A stretch of DNA of 64,000 nucleotides from an uncultured Paracoccaceae bacterium (GTDB lineage: Bacteria; Pseudomonadota; Alphaproteobacteria; Rhodobacterales; Rhodobacteraceae): the NCBI GenBank assembly GCA_947500825.1, contig CANMTR010000004.1:186001-250000 (forward strand). Reading direction: 5' to 3'. The position numbers and the translations under genes are program-made. This document shows, one piece after another, positions 44,637-52,650 of this stretch; the first letter of the stretch is position 1, and every line of letters starts with the position of its first letter. The notes beneath the pieces were generated by a model. That model ran no database searches. It worked only from the letters and a program-made list of their open reading frames with translations, and had not been told where the DNA came from.

Positions 44637-46722
44637 TCGGGACAAAGAGGACATCTGCGAGGCGCTCTTCGCGCCGGGGGCGGTCGCGGTGGTGGGCGCC
44701 TCCGCCGATCCCGACAAGACGGGCGGCCGGCCCGTCCACTACCTGCAGAAGCACGGCTTCTCCGGGGAGATATGGCCGGTCAATCCCCGGGCGGAGACCA
44801 TCGCGGGCCTGCCTTGCTTCGCCTCGGTGGAGGCGCTGCCGGCGGCGCCGGACGTGGCCATCGTGCTGCTGGGCGCCGAGCGGGCCGTGGAGGCTGTGCG
44901 CGACCTCGCCCGGCGCGGCACACGGGTCGCCATCGTCCTGGCGGGCGGTTTCGCCGAGGCCGGCGACGAGGGACGGGCGCGGCAGGAGGCGCTGCGGGAG
45001 GCGGCCGGCGGCATGCGCCTTCTGGGCCCGAACACGATCGGGGCGATCGACCTTTCCTCGGGCATCGTGCTGTCGGCCAGCGGGGCGCTCGAGGGGGAGG
45101 ATCTGCCCCGGGGCGGGATCTCCGTGGCGTCCCAGAGCGGGGGCATCCTGGGGGCGCTGCTGTCGCGCGGAGCGGCGCGGGGGATCGGGTTCCGCAGGCT
45201 CGCCTCCACCGGCAACGAGGCGGATATCGACGTGGCCGACCTGATCGACCACTACGCCGCCGACGCGGGCACGCGGGCCATCGCCCTTTACGTCGAGGGG
45301 ATCCGCGACGCGACGCGGTTCCGCGCCGCCGCCCGCCGCGCCCGCGAGGCGGGCAAGCCGCTGGTGGTCTTCAAGGTGGGCCGGTCGGAATCGGGCGCCC
45401 GGGCGGCGGTGTCCCATACCGGCGCCATGGCCGGGGAGGACCGGGTCTATGACGCGCTGTTCCGGCAGGTGGGGGCGATCCGGGCCGAAACCTTCTCCGA
45501 CCTCCTGGACATTCCCGCGATGCTGGTCACGGAGCGCGGCATGGCGGGGCGCCGGGTGGCCGTCCTGACCTCCACCGGCGGCGCGGGAAGCCTGATCGCG
45601 GACGCCTGCGGCATCCGCGGGCTCGACGTGCCCGAACTCGATGCGGAAACGGCGGCGAGGATGCAGGAGATCCTGGGCGAGGCGGCGCCGGTCCGGGGCA
45701 ACCCGGTGGACGTGACGCTGGCGGGGGTGAAGCCCGAGATCATGACGGCCGCCACCGAGGCGCTTCTGGCGTCGGAGGGGATCGACGGCGTGGCGGTGGT
45801 GGTCGGGTCCTCGGCGCTGGCCCGGCCGGAGGTCGCGGTGGACGCGATCCGCAGCGGGGCGGAGAGGAGCGCCAAGCCGCTGGTGGCCTATGTCAGCCCC
45901 CATGCGCCGCATATCCGCGAGGACCTGGGCCGCAAGGGAATCCCCGCCTTCACGGCGCCGGAGGCCTGCGCCGCCGCCTTCGCGGCCGCGGGGCGCTGGT
46001 CCGAGAGCGGCGCGCGGTCCGTGGCTGCACCGGTCTCGCCGCGGGCGCCCCGGGGCGGCCTGCCGCTCCCCCGGGGGGCGGTGGACGAGGTGGCGTCGCT
46101 GGAGCTGTTCGAGAGCTACGGCATCCCGGTCCCGCCGATGCGGGTCGTGACCGGCGCGCAGGCGGCGGAGGCGGCCGCGGCGGAGCTGTCGCAGCCGGTG
46201 GTGCTGAAGCTGCTGTCGTCGGAGGTCGCCCACAAGTCCGATATCGGCGGCGTGGCGGTCGGCCTGACCGCCGCGACCATCGGCGGTGCCCATGCCGCGA
46301 TGGCTGAGGCGGTTGCCGGGGCGGGCGTCGCCCTCGACCGGGCGGTGGTCTCGGAGATGGTGACGGACGGCGTCGAGATGATCCTGGGCGTCCGCCGCGA
46401 TCCGCAGCTGGGGCTTACGCTCCTCCTGGGGGCGGGGGGTGTGCTGGCGGAGCTGACCGGGGACACCGCCGTCCGCTCGCTGCCCATCGGCCCGGCCGAC
46501 GCGGAGGAGATGATCGCGGAGCTGAAGGTGGCGCGGGTCCTGGAGGGGTTCAGGACGGGGCGCCGACGGGACGTGGAGGCGCTGGCGCGGGCGATCCTGG
46601 CCTTTGCGGCCATGTCCGAGAGCCTGGGCGAGCGGCTGGCGGAGGCGGAGATCAACCCGCTCTTCGTGCTCGACGAGGGGCGGGGGGTCGTGGCGGCGGA
46701 CGGACTGGTGGTCTCGCGGTAG
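44623..46722 (+). CDS. ADP-forming acyl-CoA synthetase (NDP-forming, fused alpha-beta), copy 2
   Basis: Paralogue of the preceding gene, 699 residues, same domain order: CoA-binding (APGAVAVVGASADPDKTGGRPVHYL), ligase domains with phospho-His265 in SHTGAMAG, and ATP-grasp (SYGIPVPPMRVV, QPVVLKLLSSEVAHKSDIGGVAVGL) ending with AEAEINPLFVLDEGRGVVAADGLV. GGAGGA before ATG 44623; it overlaps copy 1 by 14 nt. The two copies are clearly diverged rather than a recent duplication. Last gene of the island on the right. Confidence 0.9.
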   Translation: MNMPDRDKEDICEALFAPGAVAVVGASADPDKTGGRPVHYLQKHGFSGEIWPVNPRAETIAGLPCFASVEALPAAPDVAIVLLGAERAVEAVRDLARRGTRVAIVLAGGFAEAGDEGRARQEALREAAGGMRLLGPNTIGAIDLSSGIVLSASGALEGEDLPRGGISVASQSGGILGALLSRGAARGIGFRRLASTGNEADIDVADLIDHYAADAGTRAIALYVEGIRDATRFRAAARRAREAGKPLVVFKVGRSESGARAAVSHTGAMAGEDRVYDALFRQVGAIRAETFSDLLDIPAMLVTERGMAGRRVAVLTSTGGAGSLIADACGIRGLDVPELDAETAARMQEILGEAAPVRGNPVDVTLAGVKPEIMTAATEALLASEGIDGVAVVVGSSALARPEVAVDAIRSGAERSAKPLVAYVSPHAPHIREDLGRKGIPAFTAPEACAAAFAAAGRWSESGARSVAAPVSPRAPRGGLPLPRGAVDEVASLELFESYGIPVPPMRVVTGAQAAEAAAAELSQPVVLKLLSSEVAHKSDIGGVAVGLTAATIGGAHAAMAEAVAGAGVALDRAVVSEMVTDGVEMILGVRRDPQLGLTLLLGAGGVLAELTGDTAVRSLPIGPADAEEMIAELKVARVLEGFRTGRRRDVEALARAILAFAAMSESLGERLAEAEINPLFVLDEGRGVVAADGLVVSR

Positions 46723-47116
46723 CCCGAGGCGCTCCCTGGAAATCGGACACCGGCGAAAGCCACGATGTGAGGTCTTCTCGTCGTCGAAAAGGGGCCGGAA
46801 GAGATCGGGGTGGCCCGGGAAATCCGGACAGGGGCCATGAGTGGGTGATCGGGGCGAGGGCCCGCAGCCCTGCCTTCGGGGCGAAGATGGCGCTTGCGGC
46901 GATCGGGGGAGAGCGGATGCTCTCCGAGGCGGGCATGTTGCACCCAGCCATCGCCAATCCCGGCGGCGGCAGAACCGACGCGGAGATCCACCTGGCGAAA
47001 GCCCGGACGCTGTTCAGCCAAACCGAGCCACGTCTGCGGTCCACCGTCAGAGCCCCGTCGGTGGACCCTCTCCCCCTCGCCTCACGAGAAAAGCGGCGAC
47101 GAGACCGTTCGCGGGC
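46723..47116. other. Gene-poor junction between the catabolic island and queE
   Basis: 394 nt without an intact gene, between the synthetase stop and queE. It contains the IS3-type OrfA-like fragment at 46866-47010. The remaining frames have no recognisable family. Mirrors the gene-poor junction on the other side of the island. Confidence 0.6.
46866..47010 (+). pseudogene. IS3-type transposase OrfA-like remnant
   Basis: The plus strand reads SPAFGAKMALAAIGGERMLSEA, then LHPAIANPGG, resembling IS3-family OrfA starts such as SPEFKAKVALEAIRGE(K/L)TLAELA...GVHPNQI (from memory). Then DAEIHLAKARTLFSQTE may correspond to the coiled-coil start. Frames are broken and no OrfB is present. The similarity is short, so this is less certain than the left-border remnant. 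It belongs to a different OrfA subtype. Confidence 0.5.
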
Positions 47117-47827
47117 TCAGACGCCGCGCTTGTTGCCCCAGATCAGGACATGCAGTTGCGGCAGGATGCGGGGGGCGAACCAGCGGTCCGCCATCGCGGT
47201 CTCGGTCAGCCAGGCGAGCCGGTCGGCCAGGGCCTGGGGATCGACCGGGGTCTCGGGATCGACCTCGGGGTTCCCCGGCTGAAGGTAGAGAGGGAGGTCG
47301 GGGTGGCGGGCATGAGCCTCCTTGGCCCACCCGTAATCGGCTTCGTCGAAGACGACGACCTTCATCACCGTATTACGGGCGCCGCGGCCGGCTTCGACGC
47401 AATCGGCAAAGACATCCCATTTCACCCGTTCTTTGCTCGAGGGCGGCTTCGGCGAAAGGACCAGCGTGTCGAGATCGCAGAACCAGGGCCGGGCGACCGA
47501 ACCTTGCGTCTCGCAGGCAAAGCGGTAGCCGGCGGCCCGGCCGAGCGCGATGAGCGGGCCGAAATCCTGGATCGCCGGATTGCCGCCGCTGAGCGAAACG
47601 GTGACCGGACGGTCATCCGACAGGCGACGAAGCTCCGCCCAGACGGCCTCGGTCGTCATCGAAGACCACTCGTGGCGATAGGCGCTGTCGACCGCGTGCA
47701 TGCTGTCGCACCACGAGCAGCGATAATCGCACCCGCCCGCGCGCACGAAGACCGTGGGCTCGCCGATCAGCGCGCCTTCTCCCTGGATCGTCGGGCCGAA
47801 GATCTCGGCGATGCGCAGGGTCGTCAT
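47117..47827 (-). CDS. queE: 7-carboxy-7-deazaguanine synthase
   Basis: Radical SAM enzyme of 236 residues that contracts 6-carboxytetrahydropterin to 7-carboxy-7-deazaguanine. [33 protein letters not shown] holds the CxxxCxxC cluster motif near residues 31-38. [23 protein letters not shown] and [13 protein letters not shown] match the family. The ATG at 47827 overlaps the queD stop by 4 nt; the longer frame to 47902 is rejected. Last gene of queC-queD-queE. Confidence 0.94.
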   Translation of the reverse strand: MTTLRIAEIFGPTIQGEGALIGEPTVFVRAGGCDYRCSWCDSMHAVDSAYRHEWSSMTTEAVWAELRRLSDDRPVTVSLSGGNPAIQDFGPLIALGRAAGYRFACETQGSVARPWFCDLDTLVLSPKPPSSKERVKWDVFADCVEAGRGARNTVMKVVVFDEADYGWAKEAHARHPDLPLYLQPGNPEVDPETPVDPQALADRLAWLTETAMADRWFAPRILPQLHVLIWGNKRGV

Positions 47828-48177
47828 GGCCGGTACTCGGCCCAGGTCTTGGGCGTCTCGCTGACCATGACCGCGCTCGTCTCGGGCCACCGGGACTTGC
47901 ACCAGTCGTAGAAATGCCTGGCCATGTTCTCGGCGGTGGAGGGCACGTCGAGGATGTCGTTAAGGTGCCGGTGATCGAAGGTTTCATCGATATACGACTT
48001 GAGGGGTTTCAGGTCGTGGTAGTCGCGCACGAAGCCGTCGGCGTTCAGCGCCTCTGCCGCCAGTTCGACGACGACGATGTAGTTGTGCCCGTGCAGCCGG
48101 TTGCACTGATGGTCCGTCGGCAGATGCGCAAGCTGGTGCGAGGCCGAAAAGTGGAACTCCTTGCGGATCCGGAACAT
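47824..48177 (-). CDS. queD: 6-carboxy-5,6,7,8-tetrahydropterin synthase
   Basis: PTPS-family enzyme of 117 residues converting dihydroneopterin triphosphate to 6-carboxytetrahydropterin. [10 protein letters not shown] (zinc His), [15 protein letters not shown] (catalytic Cys and zinc His pair), DYHDLKPL and DHRHLND with a C-terminal PTAEN-like stretch ([15 protein letters not shown]) are all in place. Starts 1 nt inside the queC stop (TGATG) and overlaps queE by 4 nt. Confidence 0.95.
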   Translation of the reverse strand: MFRIRKEFHFSASHQLAHLPTDHQCNRLHGHNYIVVVELAAEALNADGFVRDYHDLKPLKSYIDETFDHRHLNDILDVPSTAENMARHFYDWCKSRWPETSAVMVSETPKTWAEYRP

Positions 48178-48878
48178 CAGCGCGCTCCTTTCTCGGCGAC
48201 GGTCCGAACCCAGTAGTCGCGGTCGGCATAGACGGTCGGGTCATCGACGCCCGCGAGATGGAAGGCTTCGCGCCGTTCCACGCAGGTGCCGCAGCGCCCG
48301 CAATGCAACGCGCCGCCCTTGTAGCAGGACCAGGTCTCGGCGAAGGGAACGCCGTGCCTGGCCCCCTCGGCCACGATGTCGGCCTTGGTGCGCTCCACGA
48401 AGGGGGTGTGCAGCCGCACATCGGCGTAGCCGTCGAGCGCCATGCGCTGCATCGCGTCGAAGGCCCTGGTGAAGGCGGGGCGGCAATCGGGATAGATGAA
48501 GTGATCGCCGCCATGCACCGCGGTCGCGACGGCATCGTCGCCGTTGGCCGCCGCGACGCCGAAACCGATGGCCAGCATGATCGCGTTGCGGTTCGGCACG
48601 ACGGTGATGCGCATCGTCTCTTCGGCGTAATGCCCGTCGGGCACGTCGATATCGCCCGTAAGCGCCGAGCCCGTCAGCGAGGCACCGATGGCGCGCATGT
48701 CGATCAGGTGATGAGGCACACCGAGACGCCCCGCGGCCGCCTCGGCGAACTCGAGTTCCTTGCGATGGCGCTGGCCGTAATCGAAGGAGACGAGGCGCGT
48801 GAGCCGATGCTCGGCGGCGCTCATGTGGGCGAGCGACACGGAATCGAGCCCGCCCGAGCAGATAACCAGAGTGTTCAT
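48177..48878 (-). CDS. queC: 7-cyano-7-deazaguanine synthase
   Basis: ATP-dependent enzyme of 233 residues that turns 7-carboxy-7-deazaguanine into preQ0. It has the PP-loop SGGLDSVSLAH at residues 9-19, FDYGQRHRKELEFA, VPNRNAIMLAIGF and a zinc site CYKGGALHCGRCGTCVER near residue 200. First gene of the operon. Its ribosome-binding site AAGGG is the 3' tail of a preQ1-I riboswitch. An ATG 4 nt upstream at 48882 is in another frame and probably unused. Confidence 0.95.
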   Translation of the reverse strand: MNTLVICSGGLDSVSLAHMSAAEHRLTRLVSFDYGQRHRKELEFAEAAAGRLGVPHHLIDMRAIGASLTGSALTGDIDVPDGHYAEETMRITVVPNRNAIMLAIGFGVAAANGDDAVATAVHGGDHFIYPDCRPAFTRAFDAMQRMALDGYADVRLHTPFVERTKADIVAEGARHGVPFAETWSCYKGGALHCGRCGTCVERREAFHLAGVDDPTVYADRDYWVRTVAEKGAR

Positions 48879-48884
48879 TCATGG

Positions 48885-48920
48885 CCCTTGTTTTGATGAC
48901 CGGGTAGGCTGCGACCGGTT
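48885..48920 (-). ncRNA. preQ1-I riboswitch in front of queC
   Basis: On the minus strand, P1 stem ACCGG (48918-48914) pairs with CCGGT (48902-48898), enclosing an 11-nt loop TCGCAGCCTAC. An A-rich tail CATCAAAACAAGGG follows. The GGTCGCAG loop start and the AAAACAAGGG tail match, from memory, the well-studied Thermoanaerobacter tengcongensis preQ1 aptamer. The loop bases CCT can pair with AGG of the tail to form the P2 pseudoknot. That AGG is the queC Shine-Dalgarno, 6 nt from the ATG, so preQ1 binding should block translation. Confidence 0.9.
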
Positions 48921-49099
48921 GCGCGGGCCCTTACAGGCACGACAGCGGTGCCACAAGGGCGCCCTCCGATCGCACGACGGCGATCCGGTGGGTTGCTCGG
49001 TAGTCCCTCGGCAGTTTCGACGGGCCCTGGCCGAGGCGGGATCGCGCGTGGACCTGGTATTCGGGGTCGAAAAGGCGACCCCGGATTCGCGACCACCGG
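48921..49099. promoter_or_regulatory. Upstream region of the queCDE operon
   Basis: About 180 nt between the riboswitch and the kinase remnant. The queC promoter must be here on the minus strand. I see no convincing -35/-10 pair and no gene. Confidence 0.3.
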
Positions 49100-49690
49100 A
49101 TGGAACCCGTGCGCGGTGAGCGCCCGGGGCCTGGATCATCGCGGCTGGCGACAAGGCTTTGGACAGCATCGTGGCGGGAGCCGCCCAACGCTTCCTCTCG
49201 ATCCGCGCGGCCCACGAGGTGCGGACGCCCTTGGCCGATCAACGCTTGCGGCTGGAGGGGTCGCCTTCCGGCACGGACCGGACCGAGGCCTTGCGCGAGG
49301 TCGACGCGATGGATTGCCTGGTTGTGAAACTCCTGCACATCGCGCGCCTCGTGTCGAAAGGCCGGCGGGGGCGGACCGGACCGACCGGAAACGCCGATCC
49401 CCGTCATCGGCGACCCGCAGTCGATCGCGCTTGTGCTGCGCACTCTGATGGAGAACGTGCCGCAAGCACAGGTCGACCGGAACGTCGATGACGGTTCGGG
49501 CCCGGGAAGGCGACTCCGACCGGTTCGCGCGGCCCTGACGACGTGCGAACCGTCAGCGGTCTTGGCCTGTCGATCCGCGACACGGCGATGCGCCGCAAGG
49601 GCGGGACGTTCCGATTGGACGCGCCCGTAAAGAATGCCGCTTCATCGTGACCTTCCGCACGGCGCCTGGTGCACTCGACACCGCCTGAAA
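49100..49690 (+). pseudogene. Decayed sensor histidine kinase
   Basis: Pieces of a histidine kinase appear in order but in different frames. First HisKA: RAAHEVRTPLADQRLRLEG...TEALREVDAMDCLVVKLLHIARL (about 49210-49350). Then an N-box: VIGDPQSIALVLRTLMENVP (about 49400-49465). Then a G2-like box: SGLGLSIRDTAMRRKGGTFRLDAP (about 49552-49630), and a tail ECRFIVTFRTA. At least two frameshifts separate them, and the ATP-binding N-box Asn/DxG parts are degraded. The sensor part and cognate regulator are absent. Dead gene. Confidence 0.7.
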
Positions 49691-50138
49691 CCGGCTCGCC
49701 CGGGCCTGTCGGACGAGGTCAGTGCCACTCTCCTCGTCACCAGGCTGCAGATCGTCGCCGCCGCCGACGTCGTGCCGGTTCGAAGTGCCGACGGGAGAGG
49801 GCATCATTCGACGCGATCTCCCGGACCTGCGCCCCATCGCGGACTGCTCTCATCGCCGCTGCTCGGTCCGCTACCATGGCCACCCCGGGGGGGGCGGGAG
49901 ATTGCCGGGTCCCGAAGATCGCCTGCCGCCGCGTGTCGCTGGTGCAGGGAAACGTGGCGCTCATGCATGTCCGCGTGACCAGCCCGGCCCTTTCGCGTCT
50001 GTTGCCGCACATGGGTGTGCCACGCGTCGGCGCAACGCGAACGGAGCGGACAATGAGACATCTCCAGACCCCGAATCCCGCGGTCCCGATCGCAGCGGGC
50101 GCGGCGCGTTCGCCCGGCCTCTTCTGATCCGCATCGTC
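49691..50138. other. Stretch without recognisable genes
   Basis: About 450 nt after the kinase remnant. Short frames on both strands, none with familiar motifs. Probably further eroded sequence, plus the promoter for the carotenoid plus-strand operon. Confidence 0.5.
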
Positions 50139-50597
50139 ATGTCGCATCACCCTCGACGAACCCATTCCGACATGGAGGACGCGGCGCCGAGGCGGGGCCG
50201 CCCGGCCACGCATCCGGCATTTGACGAAGCGCCGGCGATCCTGGCCGCCGCGCCCGTGATCACGGGCGCGTTCGAAGGGCCCGGTCGGGTGCGCATCGAC
50301 CCGGAGCGATGCGCCCGGCTGCGCGCGATCCTCGCCGAGGCCATCGGCGTCTTCGCCTGGCATTTCGGCCTCGGCTTCCAGCTCGACGGCGCGTCCAATT
50401 CGGCCGAGACGGGCAAGGATGCCACGCGGGATCACGGAAAACCGACCCTTGCGGCCACGCTCGGGTCATGTGCTGCCTGGCCGCGCAGGGTGCAGCACAT
50501 GTCGCGTGCCGATGCGGCGCTGGCCCGCGCGGGCATCGATCCGGCCGCACCGCGCGGCTTCCTCGCATCTCATTGCGACCCCGTGGTTTGCCGATGA
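50139..50597 (+). CDS. Uncharacterised ORF upstream of the carotenoid-locus ABC exporter
   Basis: Possible protein of 152 residues. Its stop overlaps the ABC ATPase ATG (ATGA 50594-50597), which supports it being translated. The sequence (RRGRPATHPAFDEAPAILAAAPVI, then RIDPERCARLRAILAEAIGVFAWHFGLGFQ) has no fold I recognise. GRPATHPAFDEA resembles the beginning of some TetR regulators, but the helix-turn-helix that should follow is missing. So it may be a decayed TetR gene whose reading frame survives by coupling. Confidence 0.45.
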   Translation: MSHHPRRTHSDMEDAAPRRGRPATHPAFDEAPAILAAAPVITGAFEGPGRVRIDPERCARLRAILAEAIGVFAWHFGLGFQLDGASNSAETGKDATRDHGKPTLAATLGSCAAWPRRVQHMSRADAALARAGIDPAAPRGFLASHCDPVVCR

Positions 50598-51484
50598 CAC
50601 CGCCCACGGCCCTGCGACTGGAGGATCTGACCGTGGGCTATGGCGCGGGGCCGGTGTTGAGCGGTGTCGATCTGGCAATCGACGCCGGCACCGTCTGCGC
50701 CCTTCTCGGCATCAACGGCTCGGGCAAGACGACGACGATCCGCGCGATACTGGGGCGTGTCCGGCCCACATCCGGTCGGGTATTGCTGGGCGCGGGCGGC
50801 ATCGGGCTGGTCCCGCAGGAGATCGCCCTGTTTCCCCGCCTGACCGTGACCGAGAACCTGTCCGTCTTTGCCAGACTGGCCGGCGTGCCGCGCAAGGAGG
50901 TCTCGCGACGCGTCGCGGAGGTCATCGAAACCACCGGCCTGGCTCCGCGCCGCCGCCAGCTCGTGGCCGCGCTTTCCGGCGGGTGGCAGCGCCGGGCGAA
51001 CGTCGCCGCGGCGATCCTGCATCGCCCCGCGCTCCTCATCCTCGACGAGCCCACGGCGGGGATCGACCGCGATGCGCGAGCGGTGCTGCACGACCTGATC
51101 CGCCGGATGGCGGCCGATGGTATCGGCGTTCTGCTGACGACCCATGATTTCGCCGAGGCCGAGGCGCTGGCGACCCATCTTGCCATCCTCGCGGGAGGGC
51201 ATGTCGCCGTGCAGGGCGCGGTGCCGGACCTCATTTCGGCGCGCTTCGGCGCGTCGCTGCTGCTGACGCTCACGCCCACGGCGCGGCTGGATGAGCGGCA
51301 GGCACGCGGCCTGCGCGAGATCGGGTTTACTGGTATGCCGGACGCTCCGGCCCTTCTGATTGCCGACGAGAGCGCCGGCCTGGAGGCCGTGGCCCGCGCC
51401 CGCGACCATGGCGTCACCCCGCGCCGCATCGCCATGGAGCGGCCGGGGATCGCCGCGCTCTATGCCAGGGCGGTTGCGGCATGA
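50594..51484 (+). CDS. ABC transporter ATP-binding protein of the crt locus
   Basis: ATPase of 296 residues for an ABC-2 exporter. Walker A GINGSGKT (residues about 37-44), Q-loop VPQE, signature LSGGWQRR, Walker B LLILDEPTAGID and switch TTHDFAEAEAL are all present. The C-terminal extension ends in ERPGIAALYARAVAA. It overlaps the permease gene by 4 nt. Because this transcript continues into crtW and crtZ, the exporter is likely made together with the carotenoid ketolase. Confidence 0.9.
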   Translation: MTPPTALRLEDLTVGYGAGPVLSGVDLAIDAGTVCALLGINGSGKTTTIRAILGRVRPTSGRVLLGAGGIGLVPQEIALFPRLTVTENLSVFARLAGVPRKEVSRRVAEVIETTGLAPRRRQLVAALSGGWQRRANVAAAILHRPALLILDEPTAGIDRDARAVLHDLIRRMAADGIGVLLTTHDFAEAEALATHLAILAGGHVAVQGAVPDLISARFGASLLLTLTPTARLDERQARGLREIGFTGMPDAPALLIADESAGLEAVARARDHGVTPRRIAMERPGIAALYARAVAA

Positions 51485-52650
51485 CCCTGATGCTGATCCG
51501 GGTCATGGCGCTGACCCTTCTGCGGGACCGTGGTGCGCTCTTTCTCATGCTGGTGCTGCCGGGCACGATCTACCTGCTTTTCGCGGCGATCTTCGCGACG
51601 ACGAGCGGTGGAGAGGTGGAGTTGCGGCTCGGCCTCGCCGCGCACCCGCCAGCGCCCGAAGTGGAGGCCGCGATGGCCGCCGCGCTGGCCGGCGATGTCC
51701 GCCGGTTCGACGACGTGGAGGCGCTGCGCATCGCCGTGACCGAAGGCAGCCTGGACGCCGGCCTCGTTCTGCGCGGCGCGCTGACCGATACGACCACGCC
51801 GCCGCTCGCCATCCTCGTCGACCCGGGCAAGGGCATGGCGGCCGCGATGCTCGAGGGGCAGGTGCGCGCGGCGCTGGTGGGGGCCGCGCCCGAGGCGATG
51901 CTTGCCCGGCAGGTGGACGCGCTGAAGGCGATCATCGGACCGCTCAGCCCGGCCCAGCAGATCCGGCTCGACGCGGCGGACGACATGGCGGTGCGCGGGA
52001 GCGATGGCCTTGTCGTCACCCGGTCGGTGGGCGGGGAGGGTCGGACGGATCCGGCCGTCATCTATTACGCCGGCGCCATCGCGGTGATGTTCCTGCTTTT
52101 CTCGGGCACGTCGAGCGCGGCCAGCCTGATCGACGAGCGTAGCTCGGGTATTCTGGACCGGTTCGCCGCCGGGCCGGGAGGCATCGACGTGGTGGTTCTG
52201 GGCAAGGCGCTGTTCCTGACCGCGCAGGGCAGCGTCCAGGCCGCTCTCGTTTTCGCGGCGGCAAGCGTGATCCACGGGGTGCCCGTGCTGGCGCATCCAT
52301 TGCAATGGGGCGCCGTGACGCTTCTGGTGGCGGCAGCGGCAGCGGGCTTCAGCCTGGCGCTCGTCGCGGCCTGCGCCACGCGCGCGCAGGCCCAGACCCT
52401 CGCCACCTTCGTCGTGTTGGTCGCATCGGCGATCGGCGGGTCGATGGTGCCGCGCTTCCTGATGCCCGGCTGGTTGCGCGATCTCGGGTCGGTGACGCCC
52501 AACGCCTGGGCCATCGACCTCTACTACGGCCTGTTGAGCCGCGCCGAGCCGATCTGGTCGCACCCCGTCCCGCTCGCGGCGCTGGTTGCCCTGGCGCTGG
52601 GCGGGACGCTGGCGGCGCTGGTCCTGTCTCGTCGGAGGATGTTGCTATGA
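51481..52650 (+). CDS. ABC-2 family permease of the crt locus
   Basis: Permease of 389 residues: one N-terminal segment (ALFLMLVLPGTIYLLFAAIFA), an extracytoplasmic domain of about 150 residues, then five segments (VIYYAGAIAVMFLLFSGTSSAASLIDERSSGILDRFAAG, ...). That is the long ABC-2 form (YhhJ/LnrN type). The SLIDERSSGILDR amphipathic stretch and FLMPGWLRDLGSVTPNAWAIDLYY are typical. Its stop overlaps the crtW start by 4 nt (ATGA). Cargo unknown; a lipid or a carotenoid-like lipophile is possible. Confidence 0.88.
   Translation: MTLMLIRVMALTLLRDRGALFLMLVLPGTIYLLFAAIFATTSGGEVELRLGLAAHPPAPEVEAAMAAALAGDVRRFDDVEALRIAVTEGSLDAGLVLRGALTDTTTPPLAILVDPGKGMAAAMLEGQVRAALVGAAPEAMLARQVDALKAIIGPLSPAQQIRLDAADDMAVRGSDGLVVTRSVGGEGRTDPAVIYYAGAIAVMFLLFSGTSSAASLIDERSSGILDRFAAGPGGIDVVVLGKALFLTAQGSVQAALVFAAASVIHGVPVLAHPLQWGAVTLLVAAAAAGFSLALVAACATRAQAQTLATFVVLVASAIGGSMVPRFLMPGWLRDLGSVTPNAWAIDLYYGLLSRAEPIWSHPVPLAALVALALGGTLAALVLSRRRMLL

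Noticed and set aside
42354-44717. 787-residue minus-strand ORF opposite the first acyl-CoA synthetase
   Set aside because: Composition of a frame shadow (His/Arg/Gln-rich) and no family features; the plus-strand synthetase is intact.
48241-48882. Alternative 213-residue frame starting 4 nt before queC
   Set aside because: Out of frame with QueC and Arg-rich; QueC is complete in the other frame with all motifs.
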